A stretch of DNA of 64,000 nucleotides, from the IMG/VR virus record IMGVR_UViG_3300050821_008162, positions 1 through 64,000 of that record. One strand, given 5' to 3'. The notes below the pieces were generated by a model. It worked only from the letters and a program-made list of their open reading frames with translations. It was not told the DNA's origin and made no database searches. Shown one piece after another: positions 1-8,063 of the stretch (within the stretch, counting starts at the first letter, position 1; each line of letters begins with the position of its first letter). A program made the position numbers and the translations under genes. Origin of the DNA: a virus.

Positions 1-70
1 AGAGTGCGTAATCCGCATCCGCGTCTGAGGCGCCGGGCATTGCGGCTTTCGCCAGTTCAAGAAAAGTCAC
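1..70 (-). CDS. Partial CDS, N-terminus of an unknown protein cut by the window edge
   Basis: Only the first 23 codons are present; the gene runs off the left edge. Translation from a GTG at 68-70 begins VTFLELAKAAMPGAS. A purine-rich GGAGGGG lies about 5 bases upstream of the GTG, which supports this start. It is the last visible member of the leftward early operon. Function cannot be assigned from 23 residues. Confidence 0.55.
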   Translation of the reverse strand, partial: MTFLELAKAAMPGASDADADYAL

Positions 71-105
71 GTTTACCCCTCCGTTGTCGGGCCATTCGCG
101 AACAT

Positions 106-474
106 CTACTTGCCGTACATCGCCCACGCCGGCTTGACGGCGATGATTGATCCGCTGAGATCGCCGATCCGGCCCCACGCCTCGGTGTAGAGGCGCCATC
201 CGCGGCCGTTGTCGCCATCGTGATCTGGCTCGTTGCCGTAGTCCTGCTCGGCGAGCCATCGCTTGGCGAAGTCGGCCGCGCCGGCAGCGTCGAGCTTGAA
301 CGGGAGCTTTACGAGTCCTTCCGGCGGATAGCTGCTCGGCACATACTGGAAGAAGATGAGGCCCTTCTTCGGATCGATCAGATATGCCTCAGCAGTCTTG
401 CGGCGACCGAACGCGATCCCCATCGTGGTCGCTAGATCGCCCTCGCTCGTGATGTCGATGTGGAAGTTGTCCAT
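106..474 (-). CDS. Hypothetical protein, 122 aa
   Basis: A soluble mixed alpha/beta protein with no signal peptide or membrane segment and no motif I recognise. The N-terminus (MDNFHIDITSEGDLATTMGIAF) looks like a domestic phage early protein. It lies 3 bases after the preceding gene and has the same orientation as the whole left operon. I assign no function. Confidence 0.7.
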   Translation of the reverse strand: MDNFHIDITSEGDLATTMGIAFGRRKTAEAYLIDPKKGLIFFQYVPSSYPPEGLVKLPFKLDAAGAADFAKRWLAEQDYGNEPDHDGDNGRGWRLYTEAWGRIGDLSGSIIAVKPAWAMYGK

Positions 475-477
475 CGT

Positions 478-765
478 TTACCCCTTCGGTGACGCGCCCA
501 CAGTTTGCGCCTTGCGGTAGCAAGCCTCATGGTACTTGGCGCCGTCGAGAACCCATTGTTCCTGCCCTGCCTCAATTTCCTCGCGGCAGCCGCAGCAAAA
601 AGTCAGGTCGGGCTCGTCATCGTCGCGAGCCGTGAACAAATGATAAAGGCGTGTCGCTTCACGGATCAGCATCGCCTCGCCGTCGATCCGATCAGTAACG
701 TGCGCACCAAGGAACGCGCAGCGCCGCGCGATCTTTTCGATTTCGGTCGAATAATCTGCACTCAT
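478..765 (-). CDS. Small protein with a C-terminal zinc-binding treble clef, 95 aa
   Basis: Residues 1-50 look helical. Residues about 57-85 contain CCGCREEI, then a spacer and YHEACY, giving a CxxC...HxxC set that resembles a LIM-like or zinc-ribbon knuckle. That points to protein or nucleic-acid binding rather than catalysis. The ATG overlaps the stop of the upstream gene by 4 bases (ATGA), so the two are probably translationally coupled. The zinc site is inferred from residue spacing only. Confidence 0.7.
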   Translation of the reverse strand: MSADYSTEIEKIARRCAFLGAHVTDRIDGEAMLIREATRLYHLFTARDDDEPDLTFCCGCREEIEAGQEQWVLDGAKYHEACYRKAQTVGASPKG

Positions 766-1070
766 GAGGCGCCCTCGGTGATTGGTTCATTCGCCCTGAT
801 CTTGCGGTAGGTCGCCAACCATTCGCGGCGCGATTTCTTGCGGTCCACAAGTCTGTCCTTGATCTTGCCTTCGTCGTTGACCTCGATCGCGGCCATGATC
901 TGGTTATAGATGTGGTTGCGGAGCGATAGTTTGAATGTGGACGATGCTGCCTTAATAGCCTCGGGGTACATGACCTCGACGTAGGCGACGGTCTCTTTTC
1001 CGATGTCCATCGCGATCTCTTTGACGAGTTCGCGAGACCATGGGCCTTTTGGGACAAGATCGTTGCTCAT
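762..1070 (-). CDS. Hypothetical protein, 102 aa
   Basis: A predominantly helical protein rich in Lys, Arg, Glu and Ala, without Cys clusters or membrane segments. The C-terminal third (KIKDRLVDRKKSRREW) is strongly basic and could contact nucleic acid, but no known motif is visible. It sits in the leftward early operon and shares a 4-base ATGA overlap with the next gene. Function unknown. Confidence 0.7.
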   Translation of the reverse strand: MSNDLVPKGPWSRELVKEIAMDIGKETVAYVEVMYPEAIKAASSTFKLSLRNHIYNQIMAAIEVNDEGKIKDRLVDRKKSRREWLATYRKIRANEPITEGAS

Positions 1071-1079
1071 GGCGCGCTC

Positions 1080-1274
1080 TCAGTGCTCCCGCCATTCTGG
1101 TGGCTGCGGAATATCAAGCCAGTGAGTTGGTTCCAATTTCTCGGTCGCCTCTTGATCTTCACCATTCCACATGACGATGTGGAGCGTCTGACTTCCCGCC
1201 GACCAAATAAGTATCGTGCTTCCATCCTTTGGGGCCGATGCTATCGGTTGCCATGCCGTTTGGTTATCTGTCAT
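1080..1274 (-). CDS. DUF551-like small protein, 64 aa
   Basis: The N-terminus WQPIASAPKDGSTILIW is the typical opening of DUF551-type phage and prophage proteins (WxPIxxAPKDGxxIL), a family without a known biochemical role. A longer frame exists up to 1325, but the ATG at 1272-1274 directly overlaps the stop of the upstream gene (TGATG) and starts the conserved part, so I use it. The rest is acidic and short, ending in a WxDIPQPP motif. Confidence 0.75.
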   Translation of the reverse strand: MTDNQTAWQPIASAPKDGSTILIWSAGSQTLHIVMWNGEDQEATEKLEPTHWLDIPQPPEWREH

Positions 1275-1504
1275 CACGCGCTCCAAAATCCGAGAGGCGA
1301 CCATTCTGGCGGCGAGTCCCGCCATTCAGGATGTGCGCGCATCCGCGCACTCTCGTCCTTCGTGAACCAAACTATTTCGTCCATCTTGCGACCAAATAGT
1401 TTCTCTGCGGCGTCTCGCGGAATATAGCCGCGCGGCTTCTTCGCATCGTCCGGCGCAAAGACGGCATTCATCCTGGTGTCGTTAATTACGAGCCATTCGC
1501 GCAT
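1274..1504 (-). CDS. Hypothetical protein, 76 aa
   Basis: A small soluble protein opening MREWLVINDTRMNAVF. It contains several Trp residues, including two in its last third, and two Pro-rich turns. No family is recognised. It lies in the leftward operon with a one-base overlap to the DUF551-like gene, which indicates coupled translation. Confidence 0.65.
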   Translation of the reverse strand: MREWLVINDTRMNAVFAPDDAKKPRGYIPRDAAEKLFGRKMDEIVWFTKDESARMRAHPEWRDSPPEWSPLGFWSA

Positions 1505-1521
1505 TGTTGTCCTCGAATGTA

Positions 1522-1791
1522 CTAACTGCGCGCCGGTAAGCGGGCGAGCGTGCGGATGATCTCGGCGGCGCGGACGCCCCCGGCGCGTTCCTCCTCGGTG
1601 TCGCCGTCGAAGCCTTCTTCCATCGCCTTGGCAAGGTTCTCGGCCTTCTCCTGCTCAGTGAGGAGCCGGCCGCGGATGATGGCGCGTGATGCGGCGGAGA
1701 GCGCAGCGCGCGCCCACAACTGATCGCACCAGGGCGCCTGATCCATCAGGGCGGTGCACAACTTCGCGTGTCGCTCGGCCTCACTGGACAT
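1522..1791 (-). CDS. Hypothetical helical protein, 89 aa
   Basis: I start at the ATG at 1789-1791 (MSSEAERHAKLCTALM). The longer open frame to 1935 overlaps the upstream gene and has shadow-like Arg-rich composition. The protein looks all-helical with a conserved-looking LWARAALSAASRAIIRGR segment. No enzymatic motif is seen. It is one of several small operon members of unknown role. Confidence 0.65.
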   Translation of the reverse strand: MSSEAERHAKLCTALMDQAPWCDQLWARAALSAASRAIIRGRLLTEQEKAENLAKAMEEGFDGDTEEERAGGVRAAEIIRTLARLPARS

Positions 1792-1802
1792 TTTGTAATC
1801 CC

Positions 1803-2246
1803 CTATTGTGAAACGCCTTCCATCACACCTTGTCTTATAGCCCCGCCTCCGGCTCCGTTCTCGGCGCGCTTGCCGGCGATCCTCTCCTCGAACGCCTTCG
1901 CATGCGCGGTGAAGGTGTCCTCGGACTCGGCGCAATAGGCCAGGAGGTCGCCCATCCCGCCCGTGTACCAGCTGGCGTACTCGCGCAGCTTCACCGCGAA
2001 GCTGTCGGCGTTGGCGCGCATGGCCGCCGCCTTCTTCTCGGCGTGCTCGACCGAGCGATACATCTCGGCGATGGTCGCCTCGCAGGCGCGCTCGATGGAG
2101 GCCTTGAGTTCGTCCGCGAGCGAATTGCGGATCTCGCCGTAGACGGCGTGATCCGCTGGGAGCGGCGGCGCCGCCGGCAAGCCGGTGCCCTGGATGCTCT
2201 CCGCGACGGAGCGGATAATGGTCTCCTGGTCGATACGCTCGTTCAT
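1803..2246 (-). CDS. Hypothetical helical protein, 147 aa
   Basis: The protein is Ala- and Glu-rich and likely forms long helices or a coiled coil between residues about 45 and 100. Its middle contains an aromatic YASWYTGGMGDLLAY patch. No Cys or metal-binding motif and no membrane segment is present. It follows the RecT cassette in the same operon, so a role in DNA metabolism is possible but unsupported. Confidence 0.7.
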   Translation of the reverse strand: MNERIDQETIIRSVAESIQGTGLPAAPPLPADHAVYGEIRNSLADELKASIERACEATIAEMYRSVEHAEKKAAAMRANADSFAVKLREYASWYTGGMGDLLAYCAESEDTFTAHAKAFEERIAGKRAENGAGGGAIRQGVMEGVSQ

Positions 2247-2265
2247 TTGCTTCTCTTCCTCCTGG

Positions 2266-2703
2266 TTAAGGTGCTGCGTGTTCGTTGATGCGGTGGGCTT
2301 CGCTCACCGCGATGGTGGGGTGCATGCGGCGCTCGACCAGCGTCCAGATGATGGAGCGGATGCGCTCGTCGGCGCGGATGAGGAAGCCGATGGGGTCGTC
2401 GCGAAAGGCGCCCCACCGGCTGATCGTTTTGTCCCGGTTCTGCTTGGTCGTGTCGGTGAAGAGACCTGCCGCTTGCAGGTCCGGCAGGTCGAGCGACCGC
2501 AGGATGTTCACCGCTTCGAGGAAGTCCGCCAGGCGCAGCGGCAGTTCGCGCGTGCTCTTGGCGTAGGTGTCGACCTCGACCCGCAGCTGGGCGAGCGCGG
2601 CAATCCGGCGGTCCTTGGCGCCCACCGTGTCGCGGATCATCTCGTCGATCTGGCCGATCAAGCCTTGGTGCTGCTCGGCCGTGAGTATGCGCAGGCGGCT
2701 CAT
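2266..2703 (-). CDS. Hypothetical protein next to RecT, 145 aa
   Basis: The start ATG at 2701-2703 overlaps the recT stop by 4 bases (ATGA); the longer frame to 2853 lies inside recT and is rejected. The sequence is helical (MSRLRILTAEQHQGLIGQIDEMI) with a conserved-looking WGAFRDDPIGFL segment near residue 98. Its coupling to recT suggests a recombination accessory factor, which is inference from position only. Confidence 0.7.
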   Translation of the reverse strand: MSRLRILTAEQHQGLIGQIDEMIRDTVGAKDRRIAALAQLRVEVDTYAKSTRELPLRLADFLEAVNILRSLDLPDLQAAGLFTDTTKQNRDKTISRWGAFRDDPIGFLIRADERIRSIIWTLVERRMHPTIAVSEAHRINEHAAP

Positions 2704-3857
2704 GCGGGCGCACCCACCGCGCTCATCCGAGCGTTCTTGAGCGCGCTCGCGTCCTTGAGGGCCTTGCCCGCCACGCCGCACTTGGTGCGCAGCAGCTTCT
2801 CTCCATCGAACCGGCCCTGAATCGCCGCCTCGTCGTCCATCGTCACCAGCCAAGCGCGGAGATAATCCATGTACTCCTCGGTGGTGGTGGGCCCGGTCTC
2901 CTTCGGCGGCTCGGGCTGGGCCTCGGCCCTGGTGCCCTCCGCCGGGTCGATGGGCTCGGCCGCCGGCGCCGAGGATTTCTCCCCGGACGCCGACGGCTCC
3001 GCGCCCGCGGATTGGCGGTCGGACACAGGCGCAGATTCGGTGGGCTGCTGCTGGCCGTCGGGCACGTCGGCGGCGACGTTGGCGAGCTCGTCCGGCGCAC
3101 CCGAGGTACCGCCGTCCAGTTCCTTGACGTTCTCGGGCCGGAAGCCATCGCCGTTGGTGTTGCCGGCGAGGCGGGCAACCAAGCCGGTGCCGCGCGGGGT
3201 GACGTCCTTCGCGTTGTCCGGCCCGATCGCGGCTTCCTCGAGTTCTTCCTTCGTGTAGACGCCCATCAGCACGTCAGGGAAGTAGACGCGCGCGAAGTTG
3301 CGAGACGTATGGTAAAAAAGCTGGATGTCCGGCTGCGTCTCCCACAGCGGGCTGCCTTTGACCTTGCCGTATTCGTTGCGGGCCGGGCGCAACCTCCCCA
3401 GTGTTTCGGAGATCAGTTCGCGCGGTTCAGTCTCGCCTTTCAGCGTGGCGGAAACGATGCAGCGGCGCTCGTCCCCCTCGCCCACATAGCGGTGCTGGAC
3501 GCGGCCGACGATCGGCGCGCGTGTTTCGAGTACGGCATGGTAAAGCTGGCTCTCGAAGGCAATCCGCTCCTCGCCCTTGTTGCTAACGAGATAGCTCTTG
3601 TTGGCGACCGCGAACGGTGAGAACTTCCATTCGAGGGCTTGGATGCAGATCGCGAGACAGGCTCCAGGATTGCCACGGAGATGGCTCGGGACCGCCGCGC
3701 CCGAGACAGCCATCAGTTTCGAAAACTCGAACACCTCCATCATGTTTTGGAAGCTGACGCCGCCCGATGCGAGCGAAGCTGTGATGGCGCCGGCCTTTTC
3801 ACGGTCAATCTTCCCTTCGATGCGGGCAACTTGCGTTCCTGCTTGTTCGTCGCTCAT
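2700..3857 (-). CDS. recT: RecT-family single-strand annealing protein
   Basis: A 385-residue protein whose first ~190 residues match the RecT family of phage DNA-annealing proteins: a helical SFQNMMEVFEFSKLMA segment, then GACLAICIQALEWKFSPFAVA, a FESQLYHAVL strand, and a WETQPDIQLFYHTSRNFARV block. RecT proteins bind single-stranded DNA and anneal it to complementary strands at processed ends. The C-terminal half (about 225-330) is disordered, acidic and Pro-rich; such tails often recruit partners. The start at 3857 overlaps the stop of the HNH gene. The PDDEXK exonuclease one gene upstream is the expected partner, as in RecE/RecT. Confidence 0.88.
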   Translation of the reverse strand: MSDEQAGTQVARIEGKIDREKAGAITASLASGGVSFQNMMEVFEFSKLMAVSGAAVPSHLRGNPGACLAICIQALEWKFSPFAVANKSYLVSNKGEERIAFESQLYHAVLETRAPIVGRVQHRYVGEGDERRCIVSATLKGETEPRELISETLGRLRPARNEYGKVKGSPLWETQPDIQLFYHTSRNFARVYFPDVLMGVYTKEELEEAAIGPDNAKDVTPRGTGLVARLAGNTNGDGFRPENVKELDGGTSGAPDELANVAADVPDGQQQPTESAPVSDRQSAGAEPSASGEKSSAPAAEPIDPAEGTRAEAQPEPPKETGPTTTEEYMDYLRAWLVTMDDEAAIQGRFDGEKLLRTKCGVAGKALKDASALKNARMSAVGAPA

Positions 3858-4342
3858 GATGCTCTCCCGAATGATCCATGTTTCTCGCGTGCTGCTGCCG
3901 CATAAGCTGCTGCGGCTTGTTCGACTGTGTCGAAAACTCCGAGGTGAAACTGCTTGCCCTCTGCTCTGATCGAGGCGCGCCATCTTCCATAGTGTGTGAG
4001 AGACACGCCTTTCCGGCCGGAGGTGTTGTCTCGCCTCCGTTTTTGGTTTTTCTGATTTTGCGCGTGCGTGGCCGGGCGCAAGTTCTCCCACCGGTCATCG
4101 CCTGGGGTAGTGTTCTCGTGGTCGACCTCGAACAGCGGCCACTCGCTGGTCATGTAGAACCACGCGAGGCGATGTCCATAATGGAGAACGCCGTCGACCC
4201 GAATGACGAGGTAGCCGTTTGAATTTTTGCATCCGGCGGGGCCGGCCAGGATGCCGCGCCTTGTCTTGCGCCACTCCCATTCCCCGGTCAGCGGATCATA
4301 TTTCAGGAGCGAGCACAGGCGCTCGTGGGTGAGATCGCCCAT
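3854..4342 (-). CDS. HNH homing endonuclease with C-terminal AP2 domain
   Basis: A 162-residue protein. The N-terminal half has a NUMOD4-like opening (LKYDPLTGEWEWRK) and an HNH core around residues 60-92, with VDHENTTPGDDRWENLRPAT providing the metal-binding His/Asp and the following Asn. Residues about 108-160 (GVSLTHYGRWRASI ... GVFDTVEQAAAAYAAAA) form an AP2/ERF DNA-binding domain. This is the classic architecture of free-standing phage homing endonucleases, which cut and spread into alleles lacking them. It sits between exonuclease and recT with overlaps on both sides, so it is fully integrated in the operon. Confidence 0.9.
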   Translation of the reverse strand: MGDLTHERLCSLLKYDPLTGEWEWRKTRRGILAGPAGCKNSNGYLVIRVDGVLHYGHRLAWFYMTSEWPLFEVDHENTTPGDDRWENLRPATHAQNQKNQKRRRDNTSGRKGVSLTHYGRWRASIRAEGKQFHLGVFDTVEQAAAAYAAAAREKHGSFGRAS

Positions 4343-5301
4343 TAGCTGATGCTCCCGTGTTGCACGATCGCGTCGAGGTTCTCGCGCGCCCGCTGTGAAA
4401 GGCTGATCGACTGGGCGTCGTGCTGGACGCCGCCGGGGCCCGGCCATTCCTGGTTTCGGAGACAGCGCCAGAACCGCGCGAGCGCCTGCCGATTGAGTTC
4501 GTGCCCGCGCTTGAGGTCGTCGGGGTCGAGTTGCACAACGCGCGTGGCGTAGGGCGGCTTGCTCTCGACAAAGACCAGGGAGAAGCTGTTCATCTCCTGG
4601 CCGAGCAGGCGGCGGCAGCCTTCGCCGATCAGCGCGCCCTGCTGGTAATAGGCGAACTTCGCGATGGTCGAGACGAGATCCTCGTAGCGCACGCTGGTCG
4701 TGGTCTTGAGGTCGGAGAAGTCGAGCGAGTCGTTGGGGATCGCGTCCGGCCGCGCCTTGAGCCAGATGCCGCTCTCCTTGTCCTTCCAGAACATCGACCG
4801 CTCGATGGCGCCGTTGAGGATGCCGGCGCGCACCAGCGGGTTTTGCCCGAGCGACAGCGCCATGCCGCGGATGTGGTCGACCTGATCCGCGGTCAGGATC
4901 GTCTTGCCGGCGCGCGCCTGTTCGGCGTTCCACTCTTTGCACTTGCCGGCACCGTTGAACCACGGCCGCCAACGCTGCTTGCCCTTCTCCTCTTTGCCCG
5001 AGTCGTACATATCGGGCTGGATCACAAAGAGCTTCGCGAAGAACGGCTCGCCGAGGATCAGGTGGTGCACCGCGCGGCCGAGAATGAAGTGCTCTTTCTC
5101 GTCGTCAGTCCCGACACGGTTCGGATTGAGCGGCGAGTCGCACCAGTAGTGCGCCTCGCTCTTGTGGATGATCTTGCGCAGCCCGCTCGATGAGATCGAC
5201 GGCCCGTCGCAGATGTCGGCGTCGTGATACCTGACCATCGGAACCCGGGCGTAGATGCCGGGCTCCGTGATCTTCCCGCCGATGTAGGGGATGTGGGCCA
5301 T
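4342..5301 (-). CDS. PDDEXK-family exonuclease (RecE / lambda-exo type)
   Basis: A 319-residue protein starting MAHIPYIGGKITEPG; a second ATG 12 bases upstream is also possible. The conserved core carries HFILGRAVHHLIL (His helix near residue 76) and, near residues 190-215, RPDAIPNDSLDFSDLKTT, which fits the Asp...(D)xK active site of PDDEXK nucleases, followed by a helix with FAYYQQGAL. This matches the putative exodeoxyribonuclease VIII family (DUF3799-like), which resects duplex ends to give the 3' overhang used by RecT. Its neighbours are the RecT and ATPase genes. I am confident of the nuclease fold, less so of polarity. Confidence 0.85.
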   Translation of the reverse strand: MAHIPYIGGKITEPGIYARVPMVRYHDADICDGPSISSSGLRKIIHKSEAHYWCDSPLNPNRVGTDDEKEHFILGRAVHHLILGEPFFAKLFVIQPDMYDSGKEEKGKQRWRPWFNGAGKCKEWNAEQARAGKTILTADQVDHIRGMALSLGQNPLVRAGILNGAIERSMFWKDKESGIWLKARPDAIPNDSLDFSDLKTTTSVRYEDLVSTIAKFAYYQQGALIGEGCRRLLGQEMNSFSLVFVESKPPYATRVVQLDPDDLKRGHELNRQALARFWRCLRNQEWPGPGGVQHDAQSISLSQRARENLDAIVQHGSIS

Positions 5302-5316
5302 CGTAGCTCCCAACGG

Positions 5317-5625
5317 TCAGTCGTGGCTCTTCGCGGACAGCGAGTCGCGGCATTTGAGAACGCGGTCAGGATTCGACGGCCGCCGATAGACCACCATGTC
5401 GGCGACCGCCACCGGTCGCCACGATCCACGCACCCGGCTTAACCAATGGGAATTATCGGCGAGCGGAGTGCCGTCGACGAAATCGCGATCCTGGACCACT
5501 AACTTCATCTTCTTGCCCGCATGGCGGATGCGCCTGCCTTCCGCATCGGCAGCGCGGTCAACCGTCTGCGGGCTGGGATTGCCGAGCAGATCGCTCATGA
5601 GCACTTCCACGTAGTCTGTGTCCAT
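5317..5625 (-). CDS. Hypothetical protein in the recombination cassette, 102 aa
   Basis: A small basic protein between the SbcC-like ATPase and the exonuclease. It contains GKKMKLVVQDRDFVDGTP and WRPVAVADMVVYRRP, which suggest a compact beta-rich domain, but I recognise no family. Its location suggests that it works with the recombination proteins. Gaps to both neighbours are short. Confidence 0.7.
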   Translation of the reverse strand: MDTDYVEVLMSDLLGNPSPQTVDRAADAEGRRIRHAGKKMKLVVQDRDFVDGTPLADNSHWLSRVRGSWRPVAVADMVVYRRPSNPDRVLKCRDSLSAKSHD

Positions 5626-5629
5626 GCGC

Positions 5630-6934
5630 CTACTCCGCCGCTTCCATCACGGGGACGAGCGAGCCGTCCTCCATGACGAGGCCGTTCGCCCCGCGCTCGT
5701 CCACCTTTGCGATAATCACGGTGTAGTCGTTCTCGGTCGCGAGCTTCTCCAGGAGAGCAAGGCCGTCCTGGTCGAGTTCGGACCCCTCGTCGATCGTCAT
5801 CACCCGGAGCTTGGGATTGAGCGCCATGCCGATCATGGCCGAGGTCATGATCTTCACCCGCGTGCCCGCCTGCACGAATGGGATGCCGTTGAGCAGGATC
5901 TCGTCCTCGCCAAAGCCGAGGCCCTTCACAGGCATCTTGGCGGCGGCGACCGCCGCGATCTTCTGCTGGTCGAGGTGCTCGATCTGGCGGGTGAGTTCGG
6001 CCGCCTGGGCGTCGTTCTCTTCCGCCTCGTCCTCGAGCCGCACGCGCTCGGCGAAGCGGGCGCGGGTCTGCTTGACCTCGTTCGCCCGCGCGATCTCGGC
6101 GTTGATCGGTGCGGTGTCGACGGGCGTGGGCAGCGCGGGCAGCTTGCTGATGTCGATCTCCGCCGCGTCGGCGGCGGCGCCGTGCTGCGCGGCGGTCGTG
6201 CGCAGGGCGGCTACGCGCTTCTCCAATTCGGCCGCCTCGTTGAGGGAACGCTGCGCGGCGTCCCTGAGCGCCTGCACCTCGGCCGCCATCGCCGTTCGCC
6301 GGAGCCGCTCCGGCTCGATGGCAGCGTTGCGCTTGTTCGTCTCTTCCAACTCGGCGAGCTTCTTGGAGACGTCGATCTCCTTGGGGATCGAGCCGGGCGG
6401 CAACTGGATCGCGCCGGCCGCCTTCTTCGCCTGATCGGCCTTACGGTTGATCTCGGTGCGCGCCTCGAACAGCTGCTTGCGCTGCCCCGCGATCGCGTCG
6501 AAGTCGATGCCGGGGACCAACTTCTTGAGCAGGTCGAACTGCTCCTTCGACTTCGCCTTGGCGAAAGCCAACGGATCGAACGCGAACGCGCCCAACAGGC
6601 TATCGAGGAACGCCTGCGGCTTCTTCGAGATGGGCTTGCCGTCACCCTCGGTGACCTTGAGCGACATGGTGACGTCGCCGCCCTCGGTCCGGTGGAACGT
6701 CCGGGTGACCTTGATCTCCCCGAAGTCACCGTAGAGCCGGCACTCCTCCTCGCCGTCGCGGATTGGGCGCGGGGGCGCGGCCGCTTGGCCGGCGAGCAGG
6801 ACAAAGATCGATTGGAGCAGGCTGGTCTTGCCCTGGTCGTTCCGCCCCGCGATGGTGACGAGATGGCCGTCCGGCCGGATCGCGACCGCACGGACACGCT
6901 GGAAATTGCTAACCCGCAACTCGATCAGTCTCAT
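5630..6934 (-). CDS. AAA/SMC-like ATPase (RecF / SbcC type)
   Basis: A 434-residue protein with an ABC-type split ATPase. The N-terminus MRLIELRVSNFQRV is typical of RecF/SbcC proteins, and Walker A is GRNDQGKTS at residues 30-38. A long charged helical region (about 170-330) forms the coiled-coil insertion. The C-terminal lobe has MTSAMIGMALNPKLRVMTIDEGSELD, which supplies the signature helix and Walker B with its Asp-Glu pair. Such proteins couple ATP hydrolysis to DNA-end handling. The exonuclease downstream is the likely partner. It is shorter than SbcC because the coiled coil is short. Confidence 0.88.
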   Translation of the reverse strand: MRLIELRVSNFQRVRAVAIRPDGHLVTIAGRNDQGKTSLLQSIFVLLAGQAAAPPRPIRDGEEECRLYGDFGEIKVTRTFHRTEGGDVTMSLKVTEGDGKPISKKPQAFLDSLLGAFAFDPLAFAKAKSKEQFDLLKKLVPGIDFDAIAGQRKQLFEARTEINRKADQAKKAAGAIQLPPGSIPKEIDVSKKLAELEETNKRNAAIEPERLRRTAMAAEVQALRDAAQRSLNEAAELEKRVAALRTTAAQHGAAADAAEIDISKLPALPTPVDTAPINAEIARANEVKQTRARFAERVRLEDEAEENDAQAAELTRQIEHLDQQKIAAVAAAKMPVKGLGFGEDEILLNGIPFVQAGTRVKIMTSAMIGMALNPKLRVMTIDEGSELDQDGLALLEKLATENDYTVIIAKVDERGANGLVMEDGSLVPVMEAAE

Positions 6935-6949
6935 GGTGCACTCCCCTGG

Positions 6950-7306
6950 TTATGCGGCGTGCCGCAGGATGATGGATCTCATGGTCCCGATGTTGGGGTA
7001 GGCGGCGACGAGCTCTCGAATGACTTGCTCGATGTCGACGCGGTGCTCGTCCCAGAATTGCCGCTCGCTGCCGGTGTGCTGCTGCATATGATGCGTATGA
7101 CAGAGGGGCGCGGCCCGCCTGTCGTCGGGCTTGCGCCCCATGCCCGCCTCGGAGCCCATCCGCACATGCGCGGCCTCACGGCACGGCTCGACGCGGCAGA
7201 TCAGGCAGGGCAACTCGCGGATCGCCACGAGATAGCGGCCGTCACGTTGGCGCGGCTTGCGCTCCAACAGGCTTCCGACCGGCGCGATGTTGGCGATCCT
7301 AGCCAT
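6950..7306 (-). CDS. HNH-like zinc protein (DUF968/Ref-type), putative nuclease
   Basis: A 118-residue protein with LPCLIC near residue 35, a nearby Cys-Arg-Glu-Ala-Ala-His-Val, and APLCHTHHMQQHTGSERQFW near residues 67-86. The CxxC, AHV and CxxHH elements form a zinc-bound beta-beta-alpha core like that of DUF968/Ref-type phage nucleases. A role in cutting recombination intermediates or host DNA is plausible. It overlaps its upstream neighbour by 8 bases. Activity is inferred from motif spacing. Confidence 0.75.
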   Translation of the reverse strand: MARIANIAPVGSLLERKPRQRDGRYLVAIRELPCLICRVEPCREAAHVRMGSEAGMGRKPDDRRAAPLCHTHHMQQHTGSERQFWDEHRVDIEQVIRELVAAYPNIGTMRSIILRHAA

Positions 7307-7556
7307 TGCGAATCTCCCGCAGTCGCGCGCGCGCGTTCTCGACGGTGTCCGTCTCGCCCTGGTGCGCGTGGTGCATTGCCGTCTGCTGCATCACACCAGC
7401 GAAAACGGTGAGGCGCGTGATCCCCTCGTTCAGGCTCTCGCTGCCGGACAGGAAGTACGAAGCCGCCACCGTGCGCAGCGCCGCTTCGGCCTCTTGACGC
7501 GGCAGGCTGTTGAGGATCATCACGAGGCCAGTGGCGAAGCCGTTGTCGTCACCCAT
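7299..7556 (-). CDS. Hypothetical protein, 85 aa
   Basis: The start at 7556 (MGDDNGFATGLVMILN) overlaps the upstream stop. The frame extends further to 7742 but that part is Arg/Thr-rich shadow. The protein appears helical with no signature. It is one of a string of eight small overlapping genes that follow the repressor. Confidence 0.65.
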   Translation of the reverse strand: MGDDNGFATGLVMILNSLPRQEAEAALRTVAASYFLSGSESLNEGITRLTVFAGVMQQTAMHHAHQGETDTVENARARLREIRNG

Positions 7557-7881
7557 TGGCGAGCGCCTCCTTGGCCTTGTCGAACGCGGCGAGCACCTCG
7601 GCGTGCGTGCGGCCGGGCGTGTCGTTCCATCGCCCCAACGCGAGCGTGATGACGCCATCCCACCGCAGGCCGATCGCGTCGTAGATCGCATCGCGCGCCT
7701 GCTGGTACGCTCCCAAAGGATTGTCACGGATGTGCCACGCATGCTGGAGCGCGATCAGCGCGCAGCGCGTTCCCTCGTCTTGAAAGCGCCGCGCCGTCCC
7801 AGGCCCGTGCGGGGACCAGTCGCCCTCGTCCGCGATGAGGCTGCGCGCTCTTTCGAGCAATGCGATCGCGGCATTGTTCAT
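7549..7881 (-). CDS. Hypothetical protein, 110 aa
   Basis: The start ATG at 7879-7881 (MNNAAIALLERARSLI) overlaps the stop of the upstream gene by 4 bases; the longer frame to 7920 is rejected. The sequence contains CALIALQHAWHIRDNPLGAY and WNDTPGRTHAEVLAAFDKA, which look like phage-wide helical proteins of unknown role. No metal site or membrane segment is seen. Confidence 0.7.
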   Translation of the reverse strand: MNNAAIALLERARSLIADEGDWSPHGPGTARRFQDEGTRCALIALQHAWHIRDNPLGAYQQARDAIYDAIGLRWDGVITLALGRWNDTPGRTHAEVLAAFDKAKEALANG

Positions 7882-8063
7882 CGTCGTACCCCCTCCGGCA
7901 CCGGCTCGAGTGGCGGGCACCGCTTGTCCGGACAGCGGTTCGGATCGAGCGGCTGGCCGTTGTCGACGACCGTGATCCGGCAGCGCGGGCAGAACCCGAG
8001 GAGCTTCTCCGGCCGTGCATGCCGGTACGGAAGCGGGCGCAGATTGAAGGGCCAGTCGCTCAT
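7878..8063 (-). CDS. Small zinc-ribbon-like protein, 61 aa
   Basis: Begins MSDWPFNLRPLPYRHARPEK. A CPRC knuckle at residues about 25-28 and two further Cys (NRCPDKRCPP near 43-50) give a CxxC...CxxxxC pattern that could bind one zinc ion. It is linked by 4-base overlaps to both neighbours. Function unknown. Confidence 0.7.
   Translation of the reverse strand: MSDWPFNLRPLPYRHARPEKLLGFCPRCRITVVDNGQPLDPNRCPDKRCPPLEPVPEGVRR

Noticed and set aside
3854-4972. 372-codon frame extending the HNH gene upstream
   Set aside because: The first 210 codons lie within the exonuclease gene and are Arg/Pro-rich shadow. The conserved HNH part starts at the ATG 4340-4342.
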